A stretch of 64,000 nucleotides of DNA, from the NCBI RefSeq assembly GCF_949628215.1, contig NC_134288.1, positions 9,617,682-9,681,681 of the forward strand, read 5' to 3'. The notes under the pieces were generated by a model. The model searched no databases and had not been told where the DNA came from. It saw only the letters and a list, made by a program, of their open reading frames with translations. The position numbers and the translations under genes are program-made. Source of the DNA: Phalacrocorax aristotelis. Taxonomy: Eukaryota > Chordata > Aves > Suliformes > Phalacrocoracidae. Each line of letters begins with the position of its first letter. Within the stretch, counting starts at the first letter, position 1. Below, one piece after another: positions 23,751 to 50,934 of this stretch.

Positions 23751-25204
23751 ACCATCCTGCCCTGGATGTGCGGTTCCCATGATGGTGTTTCTACATGGGA
23801 GAGCGTTCCCGGGATTGTGAGCAGATGTAACTTGTACCTCCCTGATCCAAAGGGCCACTTTCCTCCCACAAGTGGCCGTCGGATTTAGTACCAGTTCATG
23901 AAAAAAAAAATGCTGCTTTGAACTCAGAGGGTTAATATACTTTTGATTTGTAATTTTTTGTAAAACTTTTTACAAGGTAGCATAGTACTTCACCAGAATA
24001 CCAACTACGATCCGTCCATGGTCTGATTTTTATATAATTTAGTGGTGCTTTAGAAACTTTTGTTTGGTTGTTTCAGAGCTGTACAGCTCAGTTCTTCGCC
24101 TGTATCTACCTAAGACCAATGTGAACCTTTGTATTTTTGCTCCTAATTTTGGACTCAGTGAAAGTGTACTGTTTACATGTACAGAACTCCCGGCCCCTGT
24201 GTGTTCTGCAAGACCTGCTGTTGAAGAGGAAGATGCACCTCACCCAGTTCGTCTGCTTAACCAAGCCACAGCTTCACTCACCCACTGACACACGCACCTA
24301 CTCTAAGGAAGACCCCACAAAATTGAAACACCCTTTAAGCTATTTTGGGTTTTGCACAAGCTATTGTATTTTTTTTCCGATTTACGGATTGGCTGCAATT
24401 CAAATGGAGAGCTGATCCGGAGCGCAGTTAACTGAAGCACTAGAACTCGAACAGGCAGAGTCGCACTGCTGTTTCACCGTCCTCCCCCTGACATCCGAGG
24501 CAGGAGGGTGAAAGCCACCGAGCTCAGTGTAGGGTTCAAACAACGCAGAAGAGCGGTCAAGCCAAGGGAGCTTGCAAGGAAGCAGGGAGAAAACACTCAT
24601 CGGCGTAATTGGAAACACTTTACCGAACCTGGTGAAATCGCCCGAGCTGGCCGCTGATTTCAGATCAAAAGGGAGGGAGCGCGTTCCTCGGTTGGCGGGG
24701 GGCTCTGAAATGAAGCAGAAGATAGCTCTTTGGAAAGTCGGTGCTTTCCTGAGGGCTCAGATAGAAAGCATATGGCACTTAATCCAGCTTTTAAGGTGAC
24801 ACTTTATTGCTTAATCGATTCATTTTGAAATGGTATTTTTGCAGATAGGCACCTATGCAACTTAATGTGGCTCTTAAGCAGATGAGCACTTCCTCCTCAA
24901 CGAGCTTGATAAGAGTTATTTGTGTTATATACTGTGGATTTTTCCAGTAAATGTGGCTTAATATTTTAATTCTTAGAATGTGTGTCTATTATATATGTGA
25001 TGCAACTTAATTCTGTTCTGTTTGTGGAATGATTAGCACAGGCCAACTCCCTGTTCCCCTCACTTAACAAAGACCAATGAGCTGTTAATCAAGCTGTTAT
25101 CTCCATGGTATTACTTGCTAAATGCACTGATTTCATAAGTATGTGGAATCCTTTTTTTTTTTTTCTTTTGAATCTGTATATCATATATAAGACTGAATCT
25201 ACTT

Positions 25205-25210
25205 AATAAA
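25205..25210 (+). terminator. Candidate distal poly(A) signal of NOL4L
   Basis: An AATAAA follows a long AT-rich UTR-like stretch, and base composition shifts to GC-rich directly after it. A second AATAAA at 25676-25681 is the alternative distal end. Confidence 0.6.
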
Positions 25211-25230
25211 CACTGTATAACAAAAAGGGC

Positions 25231-27760
25231 TTTCTCCTCCACCGTCGAGCACCGCTGGGTGCTGCAGGCACCAGGCGCTCTCCAGACGCTGCCCCTCGCC
25301 CCATCACCAGCCCGCATTTGCTCCCCAGCCCCAGCCTATGGGCTGTGCGAGAGGTTGGTGTGTTGGTCACCAAAGCGGGATCTAAATTTAGATGTTAAAA
25401 AAAAAAAAAAATCAAATCTTTTGGTAATTTTGACAAAAGCTGTGCTTTCCATTCCTTAACAGACAGCCGCGGGTACCATAGAGAGCAGCGTTAGCACTCA
25501 CAAGGCTAGTCACAAATTTTATGCTTAACTTATATTTTGACAAAATTAATTTTGTGAAGTGTCTGTTTTTTGTGAAAAGAAAAAAAATGGAGTTTTCATT
25601 GAAGTTTGTAGAAAGTTCTCCCTCTCCCTCATGGAAAATACTGATTTTTCGTTATCAGCTTTATTCACTAAGTATAATAAATCTTTGCATCCATAAAATG
25701 TTTATCTCAAAGCACTGTGTAGATAAAAATCTGATTTGCATCAGTGGCTAGATGACAGTCAGGAGGACCCAGGAAAGGCAAGTCGAATCACTTCACAGGT
25801 TTGGTGGAAACATCGCGTTTCGTTTCGCATACGGGTGCCCGCGACGCAGCATGGGCAGGACCTTCCCCAGCTTTGCTGCTGCAGCCATGAGCGATGGCCA
25901 AAAGGACCCACCTGAACGTTTGCGCTTGTAAATAATCACCCAGGACAGCACATCCCAAATGGACCTTCCACAATAATTAGTTAACGTGTGCGCGTACACA
26001 CACCCCTGCGCACACCAAGCTAACGTGAGGTTTTTTTAGCATACACAGGTAAAGCACCTTCCGTATGTCCTTGACATAGTCAGGTTTAGTAACAGTAAGC
26101 CTCTGGATAAGCTTTGCTCCCAAATTTCAAACAGAGCAAGGGAGGCGGCTGTAAGCCATGGGGATTAGCAGCCCTTGGTCACACTGGTGTGCAACCCCCT
26201 TTTCATTACCTTTGGAAATATGTGCCGGTGCTTCCGCAGCCACACTGGCGCAGGTGTCTTGGCTGGCTTGGAAAGACCCCTCTGATTGCAGCTGGCCCCA
26301 CCGCGGAGCCAGGACACTCCAGAACACCGCAGAGCCAGATCCAAACCCCAGGCAGTCTGTGAGAGAGAAAATCTGTTATCAGAGAAATATCACAGAGAAA
26401 AAAAATACTAATTTATATTTGCACTGTGTGACATTCTGACATTAATAGGATTTTACTCTTGAAACCTCCAAGCTCCCCTGTTCTAGAGGTAACTAATCCT
26501 GACATCGTCAGCCACCACACCAATAAAATAGGAAGCTTGATGTTGGTTATTTAGCAGGTTTAAAACTTACCTAAGTAACAACTTCACTTTTTAGATTTAT
26601 CTGGATATCTTTAAGCACACCTGTGTTTGTAGACAGTCTGCCAGAGTCAGGTGAACATCAACGAACTACCAAGAAACACAAAAGCCTTTTTTCTCCTAAA
26701 AAAGCTGGTGCCAGAAGAGCCACAGCCCTGGCCACGGCTCCTGTGCCAGCGCAGACCCGTAGCCCAGGCCACAGCACGCTGCTGGCGCAGAGACATCCGA
26801 GGTCGGCGGGTTTCCGATGGGTCGCTTCCTACTGCTGAAGGGCTGCAGCCAGGACCGGTGTTCACAGATAAATCTTGGGACAGAGCTTCCTTTGCGCTCA
26901 AATGTAGCAATGCTCAGCTTTGGCCCCTTTTCCTTCTTGCTGAGATTTTTAAAGCAAGCAGATGAAGAAGCTTGGCTGCACTGCTGCTGCACTTGCGCCC
27001 ACCAACCCCCTGGCATTAGTGATTTGGAGGAACTGGGAGAACGGGGCCCCATCGCCGCTGTTCTGCAACACGACAGAATGTAAGGAAGCTGGATGTTATG
27101 TCACCTTATGGATCTAAACGCTCCCACAGCCCCGCTGCCCGATTCATGAGATCACCGTCTGTCTTGTGCATCCACGCAATGAGACCAGAACCCAGACATG
27201 CAACATAAATTCATGTTATTCTTTTCTTACTGCCTGGAGAAGAGAGAAAGGACATATCAATAAGTAAGTTCACAGGTAGTTTCAATGAACAGTATAATTG
27301 GTATTATGCTGTTAAGCTCTTTAAAAAACATTTTCAGATCCATTTATCCAACAATCGAGTGGTAACATAAAGGCCACGTAACAGCAGCAGCAAGATCTTC
27401 TGGGTGACACCTGGGCCGGCCCTAGCGCTGCTGCCCACAGGCAGCACCCCAGCAGGGCAGGTGTCTCCCCGTTACTGCGGGGGTGCTCGTGTGGTCGCAG
27501 CCTTCGCTCCCAGTGTCACACAGCCACGCTGCTGCTTTTGGAGCCCTCAGGGCGTCTGCAGCAGGTGCACCGTCTTCAGCTATCTGTAAGTGCATAAAAA
27601 CCTATTTAATGAAGCTGAGAGAGCAATGCAGCCCCCCTTTTTAATCATCTGGGCAGAGCTCTGGAACGCTCCCAGTTAAAAAAAAAGAAAAGAGGACGGG
27701 AAAAGCAATACTGCCTTAGAGAGCACAGAGGAGGATTTCAGAAAAAGGATTGAAACCACA
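25231..27760. other. Intergenic region between convergent NOL4L and ASXL1
   Basis: This is the gap between the inferred 3' ends of the two convergent genes. It has mixed composition, a 15-base A run at about 25399-25413 and a further AATAAA at 25676-25681 that could extend NOL4L. No gene, conserved reading frame or recognisable repeat family was seen. Confidence 0.6.
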
Positions 27761-29751
27761 AATGCAGGTTTTACAGTGTGTTTATTTTTCCAATACCACA
27801 AGGGACATACATGAGCAGGCCCCCCCGGAGGGCTCTGCAAACCAGACCAGTTCAATCTGTACGCTACAGTGGCCCCAAAGGAGGCAGAGCCAGACCCCCC
27901 AGCTCCACTCCCTATCTTTGGTAAGCAGGTTTCACACCTCTGCTCTGCCTTTGCCGACACCGCCGTTCTGCTCATCCCGGGGCACACATGCACACGGGCG
28001 TTGGTCTCATTCCCACACCATGAGGCTGTCAGATGCATTAAGGCTAAACCATTTCAGAGACTAAACTTGTTGCATCCCTCAGGCTTGCATCTCAAACAGG
28101 GACTTGTACGGTTAAAAAAAAAAAAAAAAAGTGCATGGTTAAGGGAGGAAGGATAGAGCTAGAAAAGGGATGAGAAGAAAAAAATAAACTCCCTACAATT
28201 CTTGCTACTGTCTGCTTAAATAAACCAGCTGACTTCTCCCCCCACTGAAGCAATTTACTCTTTGATTAGTCACTGCTCCAGAGAAGGAGAGCGTCACACT
28301 TTTTATCTCAATCTATGGATGCACAAGGACATTCACCTTCTTGCAACGTAGCTATAGCCATTCTCTAGGAGATCAGTTACAGCAACAACCAGCAATAGCT
28401 TAGAAGAGCGACCAGCAAAGTACGCTCGACTCAGCAAATCCCATCAGGTCATCCTTGAGTCTGCATGTCACCGTCTACCTGCACAACACAGCACGGACAC
28501 CCGGGCAGAGAGGGAGGCTGTCAGAACCGAGACACCTTTGTGTGTTGAGCCTCACGTTAGGCAAGACAGAATACAGTGGCTCTGACTACAGATGCAGATT
28601 AATAACTAACACCACTTTAATGCAATACTGCTGTAGAGCCTGAAAATCCAAGGAAAAAAAAAAGAACCCTTTATGTTCTATGTACATTACATCCATTTAC
28701 AGAGTTGGCCAGTACTGTGTACAACATATAAATACATGATCAAACAGATGCATAGAGGATACTTACAGGAGGCAAATAATTCACTTTATACATCCAAGAA
28801 TGAAAATATTAAAAAAAAAGGAAAAAACACCGCTTTAAATGTTAGATGATCGCCACACAGATGCACAGCTAGACACTTGCAACTGGTCAGATGCTGTCGT
28901 GTTAAGGTCCTCACCGCAGGGCTGCAACGCAGAGGTTGCTGCCCGCACAAATGAGCTTCTAGGAACCTCCAACGTTTTACACTAGTTTATGGCAAGTCAG
29001 CCCAAAGCAGCAGTCACATCAGCTGGTCCAAGAGTTCAGCCAGGCACACAGTTCCCTGGGCCACACGTCTTCCTGCCGACCAGCAGAAGGCATTCAGTTG
29101 GCACCTGCCACTTTTTTTTTTTTCCTCTTCTTGCATCCTCCAAGTTGGCTCTGTCCCATGTACAGTTAGCTGCGTACGGCTCCACAGCCACCTGCAGAGC
29201 GCTTTACTGGGCACCACGTTCTGCTGTAGCATCCAAAGAGCGTACGGAACTGTCACCTGCAGAGCAGCTCTTCACTTACACTGTACAGCGGTACTTCCCA
29301 CGCAAACCAAGAACGGAGATGGCAGAAGGGGAGAGTGGAAGACTGTAGGGCCTCACCTAGCGCAGCCCTGAAATGGAAAACACCCTGTTCCAGTTCCTTT
29401 GGATGTAAAGATTTCCTCGACAGAGGGTCCACGGATTGCCACAGCAAACTGCCTCTCACTCAGGTGTTAGCCTCGGCACATGTACCAGAGCACGGTCAGT
29501 ATTTCCACGATAGCACTAAGCAGAAGGATGGCTCCAGTGGGGCGCAGCCCGGACGGTGGAGTGTAACCGTGAGCAAGAAAGGGTTTTGCACTGTAGCTTT
29601 TAGTGGGAAGGCGAGTCAACTTTCCTCACCAAAACAAAGTGTAATAGCATTTCTACTATAAACAGAATAGTATTTTGTGTACAGGTTTTAGGATCAGTCA
29701 TTATCAAAATACACACACTGAATATACAGTTTGTCCCATGGCCATAATTTA
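27761..29751 (-). other. ASXL1: ASXL1 3' UTR
   Basis: This is non-coding sequence from the ASXL1 stop to the inferred poly(A) site. It includes an 18-base A run (+ strand) at about 28114-28131 and a T run at about 29112-29122. An AATAAA on the minus strand overlaps the stop codon but cannot mark the end of a normal UTR. The extent is inferred. Confidence 0.65.
27781..27786 (-). terminator. Candidate poly(A) signal of ASXL1
   Basis: The minus-strand AATAAA (tttatt on the + strand) lies about 2 kb beyond the ASXL1 stop codon, matching the roughly 2 kb 3' UTR expected for this gene. Confidence 0.55.
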
Positions 29752-46133
<16,382 letters not shown>

Positions 46134-46519
46134 CCTCCTCCCGCGCGGGGCGGCGGGCACGGACCGTTAGTCGGGCGGGCGGCGCGCGGGCTGGCGGGCG
46201 GGCGGGCGGGCGGCTACGGGGGGGGGGGGGGGGCGGGGCGGGCGGGCGCGCGGGCGGCGGGTGCGCGGGGCGGGGCGGGTGGGGCACGAGGCGGGGGCGG
46301 CTCCGGGCGTTACGGGAGGCGGCGGCGGCGGCGGTTCGGGCCCGACATAACAACGGGGTCAAAGGGCTGGGAGCGGGGGGGAGGGGGCGGGGCTCGACAA
46401 CGGTGGCCGCGGTGGGACACGTCGGGACCCGCGCGCCGCGACCGAAGGGGCGGGGCCGGGCGCCGGGAGGCGCGCTCCGAGACTGGGCCCAGTTTGAAGG
46501 AAAACAAAGCGCAAAGGCT

Positions 46520-46590
46520 GCCGGGAGTTGTAGTCCCCGCCGCAGCCTCGGCCGCGGCACCGCCCCCCCGGGGGGACTACAGCTCCCGGC
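46520..46590. promoter_or_regulatory. 19-bp inverted repeat of ACTACAnCTCCC motifs
   Basis: The left arm at 46520-46538 and the right arm at 46572-46590 are reverse complements at 18 of 19 positions, with a 33-bp spacer. Each arm holds ACTACA(A/G)CTCCCGGC, resembling the ZNF143/STAF-linked core-promoter motif. A third half-match (CTCCCGGCATGC on the minus strand) follows at about 46613-46625. Confidence 0.75.
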
Positions 46591-47245
46591 GGGCGCTGCG
46601 CGCGCCGCGCCGCATGCCGGGAGCAGCCGCAGCCCTCGGCCCCCGCCTCATGGCAACGGGGTTCCTTGTCTCCCCCCGCCCCCCTCCGGCACCGCCCGGA
46701 CCCGGAGAGAGAGGCCACTGCGCGCCCGGTGTCCTCGACCCTGGCGGGTCGGGCTCCGGGTCCCGCGGCCGGACCCCTGCCGTCGGCTGCGGCGCGGGAC
46801 CGGCCGGCTGGCCCGGCGGATGCGGCCTCTCGCCGCTCCCCCGCTGAGAGCTCTGGCTGTCCGCGTTTCACTGGGTTATACCCTGAAGCAACTTCTCCCC
46901 GGGGGGCTGACCCGCTGTGGGTGCGGGGTTCCTTCTGCGCCTCCGTTACCGCCGCCGCCCTCGTTGCTTCCCCCCGGTGACGAGCAGCGGGGGCGGCCGC
47001 AGGGGCACTCGGCTTACCCCGCACCGGGCACGGACCCCGAGCAGGGCCTTTGCACCAGGCAGCAACACAACGTTAGGCAGTTCTACTCTTACGGTTTAAT
47101 AATTTAGGTTGCCCGGAGACTTTTTCTGGGGGGAAGAAAAATAACATACGGCTTTTTAAAATATGAAGTCGATGACACCTGCCATTACTTACAATTTAAC
47201 AATAAAAACACATACTTTTTGATAGATGCAATAAATCTTACTGAC

Positions 47246-47251
47246 TTTATT
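47246..47251 (-). terminator. Candidate poly(A) signal of KIF3B
   Basis: The minus-strand AATAAA (tttatt on +) is the last such signal before the ASXL1 CpG island. It implies a KIF3B 3' UTR of about 3.6 kb. Confidence 0.6.
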
Positions 47252-49037
47252 ACACGTTGTATTTTAGGATCACTTTACATTCCTAGACAAAAGAGATGAT
47301 ACAAATAAATACAAGCTGTAAAACTATGGACAGAACTATTGACAGGTTCTTTGTCTACAGATCACCTATGAGAAGGTGGAGATCAGTGTTATCTCCAAGG
47401 AGCTGTGAGTTCTCATATGGACAGCTGTGCCCACGGGGAGACCCTCGGGCACGTCGTTTCAAAAAGGGGGACTGAAGAAGGTAATAAGCGCCTGGACCAC
47501 AGAGGGTCAAACCCACCACAGCACACTGCAGCACAGACAGGACCAACGTTCTTATTTCAGTTCCATCTCCACATCTAATTATGGCTTTTGCAGGTTATCT
47601 TTTCCAATATGTGTTTTAACACAGCAGAAACAGACCCACAGGAGTCGCACGGAACTGCTGAAAGCCTGACGCATGTTAACCATTACAGACAGAAGAGAGG
47701 ACAGATCCAGGTTTGCAAGTGTCTCGCTGAAACTCGGCAAGCACTCGATGTTCAGCGAAGGCAGACTTACTACATCCAAAAAAAATACTGAACACAAGTC
47801 TGATCTGATCTGTATAACACATCAGCACAGCCCAAGATGCTATAACAGAGGTATGTGTTTTAGAAGATTCAAGCAGCATGCAAATATTTTAAAAAAGGCG
47901 CTAGACCTATGTTAAGGATTTTAAGAAAGTGCTTTCACTCCTATGCTTCAGTGTGCGGTGCTTGCTCCCAGAACCAAGGGCTGACTAATGCTGCAAGTCA
48001 CTTTTTTAAAAAAAGATCTCTTTATACAGATCAGAGCAAAGACGAGAAGGATGTTAAACATTCCTATGAAGAAACTATGATGGCGCACGCTGTCCGAGGG
48101 CCTCCTCCAGGAGTCGGTGGATTTCCTGCCATTGGCCGTTAACCTGCAGGAAGCCCAGACGGTTCAGATAACACCCAGAGAGGGGCAAACTTGGCAGGAA
48201 TGTTTCTTAAAAACTTCAACACAGAGCTCAGAACTTTTGTGTACAGCTTAAGACAATGTATTTTATCTTAATATCAATGCCACTGAGTATCTGGTTGAGG
48301 GTAAGTCCACCGGAATGAGAATGTAAAAGCTTCCGTAACAATGTGAGATTGTCCATGAATACACTTTCCAAATCTCCAACCACAGCTCCAATTTAAATAC
48401 ACTGACTAAATATGCAGTTTTATTCTTTTTCCACCCTATTGAATTTTTCACCTTGCTAATGAATTTCTACAGAATTAAAAGCAGAGCCTTTCTGCCATAT
48501 TAACCAGCTAGCTTATCAACACTAAAACGAGAACAGTTTGCACTGCAATTTCCACTGTACCAGTCCTGCCACAAGGGGAGGTTCCAGCATATGAGTTTAA
48601 TACAGAATTCCCTATGGAATAGTAGCGACTGAGGAAGTGTGCACATGTGCAGACACAGATGTGTCTGTGTATGCATATTCGTATAAAACATACGTGTACA
48701 TTGCTACACACATATATGCGGTTATATATTTTGTTGCTGTTTCAGGTTTTAGACCTCCCCTTGTTTCATTTCAATTCTCTGAGCACTTAGACCATACAAT
48801 CATCTTTTAAAACATCAAAGTACAGAGGATTATGTGCTAGAGAGAAAGAGGGAAGAGTGGGAAGAGAAGGTGACGTTATATTACTCAACAAGAGCCAAGT
48901 AAAAGGCTCTCTGTACATAAACAGTGCTTTATAAAAAGGAAGATTACGCCAGGTTTTCATGTTCAGGTTGAAAGAAATTTGTCAGTTGCCTGCTCTCTCA
49001 ATTATAAGCAAAATCCTCTTTCCTCCACCAAAACTAA

Positions 49038-49062
49038 TATATATATATGTATATATATTAAT
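49038..49062. repeat. AT dinucleotide microsatellite
   Basis: Alternating AT with one GT interruption, in the KIF3B 3' UTR. Confidence 0.85.
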
Positions 49063-50840
49063 CTTGTGGTCCAGAAAAGCACTCCATGAATCAAAGCAGC
49101 CGAGTTAGCGTTTGACCAGGCCCACCTGGGCAGCTGGCTCACCGAGGCACCATGCCCGCAAGATGCGGAGGTGAGCTGTGCTGAGTGTTCAGTTCCTTCT
49201 GCTCATGGGGGTCAGACAGAACGGAGTTCTCCAGCCTGGGTGAAGTCACTCAGCGACACTTAATGAGCACACAAGGCAGAGTCCACACATCAGAGCATTT
49301 CTAAACCCAGGCAAGTCCTCATACACTCACACATGTCAGTCTGGAGGAAGTCATCAGTGAGGGAGAGGAAATAGGTAAAAACGTTCATAGGATGACAGCC
49401 AACAGCAACCAGAAAAAGTAACATCCCAAGTCTCAATATACAGTGAACTAAAACTTACGAATGAGCTGTGAGACACCAGGCAGGGACACCTTACTCTGTC
49501 CTTAGTGTGGCAGTTCTACCTCCCTCTAACCTGCCACAAGAGCCTGCAGCATTACAGGAGCCTGCTTTAGTCACAGGGCAGCTTTGCAAAGAGACCGTCA
49601 AAAGCAGTTGTTCTTCCTCCCTTGTTTTCAAAATAAAACCTCTGGAATTAATACCAGATTCCATTACCCAGACTCGGTTACATGCGCTTTCACTCCCAGC
49701 AGGCTCTGCATGGACTGGGAGGTGCAAAGGGAAAGCTTCTAACACGGAACAGGTGAGGCACAAAAGGTACCGAATGCTGAACCTCCTCAGACGCCAAGGG
49801 ACCATACTTACAAGAAGCATGCACTCAAAGGCAGCTCCACGTTACGGTACTCCACCCTCTCCCCAGCTTACAGGGGAAAGCGTAGTCAGCCCAGTGAGCC
49901 TGCCAGGAAGATAGCTCTGAGCTAGTGCTACATTTCCTGTGGGCAGTGGGAGATGTGAGAAAATGGCCATACGCCACCCCACAGTTTAAAGTCTTAGTAT
50001 GGTCACTGGTTTGAAATGCCAGGGGTAAGATGGAGGCAAGAGAGAGGAAGAAAGCTGTGGAGCTGGCACTGGTTTGCAGATGTATTCTTTGACAAGGTGG
50101 TTCCTGTTGGTAGGGGTAAGGTCTGTAGGAGGTCAGTTTAGAGCAGCTCTTACTTATGCCTGTAAACAAGGAAAGGACTTCAGTTTCTATTGCTTCCTTT
50201 CTAGAGAGCGCAAAGTTGCTTTCAAGACCCTTTTTTTTGCCCTACAGCCCTAAAGGGAGGCACTGCTACCTGGTGGTGAGTACACACTGACCGCTGCCAT
50301 CCTGCCTGTTCAGACCCACTTCTTAACCCCAAATGATGATGCCAGTCTTTCAAGCAGGAAGAGGAAAAAGCTATGCACCTAGTCAAGTTTGAACAGATCC
50401 TCTGCTTTTTAACCTCATTTCCTTCTCACTATGGAGCTCTGGAGCGGTGGTTCTGTTGAGATGACTTTCAACTCTGTCTTCTTATTGCCCAACAGCAAAA
50501 AAACCCAGTGCAGCAAAAGGGCTAGTGCAGAAGGAGAGACGGTGATGCTGTGAGGTGATCCCCATGCTTCCCATTGCTTCTAATACACTTTAACATACCT
50601 CATGCATTTCTGCTTTCCTAACTAAAATCTGTTTCCCACAGAGGCCAAATGCTGAATTGCAAGCAGGTATCTTCCTGTGGCTCAGTGCACCTGGACTGGC
50701 ACAAGTCAGTTAAACAGCAAAGAGGCCATCTCCAGGGGAAAGGGGCTGGAGCCTGGCTGGGAGTTCTCTCTGCAGGTTTTTACTTGTCTCTGCTCTCAGA
50801 AGGCAAAGGCTGTTCGCGCCCTGGACAGGAACGGCTGGTT

Positions 50841-50934
50841 TTACTTTGGAACCAGCCCTCGGGACTGTGGGTAGAGCTGAGAACTATGGGTGCCTGCTGA
50901 AGAGGATCCCCCTGATTTCCTTCCAGTTTTAGGC
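50841..50934 (-). CDS. KIF3B: KIF3B last coding exon
   Basis: 94 nt with acceptor cttcag and stop taa at 50841-50843. It encodes [20 protein letters not shown] and [10 protein letters not shown]. The Ser run is shorter than the one I recall in human, which accounts for part of the smaller total length. Confidence 0.95.

Larger units (their letters stand above)
20543..25230 (+). other. NOL4L: NOL4L 3' UTR
   Basis: This runs from the stop codon to the AATAAA at 25205-25210. Most of it, especially 22750-25210, is AT-rich like conserved vertebrate 3' UTRs. It contains a Pumilio-type TGTAAATA (22799-22806), a T-rich tract (about 23365-23402), a TTTTA microsatellite (about 23713-23750) and two proximal AATAAA signals (21638-21643 and 21667-21672) that could give a 1.1 kb short UTR. 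The length of about 4.7 kb is inferred, not shown by transcript data. Confidence 0.7.
47225..50840 (-). other. KIF3B: KIF3B 3' UTR
   Basis: Long AT-rich non-coding sequence after the KIF3B stop. It contains an AT dinucleotide microsatellite (about 49038-49062) and several internal tttatt hexamers that could give shorter forms. Open frames inside it show no conserved protein. Confidence 0.7.

Noticed and set aside
47909-48142. 77-codon + strand open frame in the KIF3B 3' UTR
   Set aside because: It lies antisense in a 3' UTR, has no recognisable domain and no sign of a promoter or splice sites.
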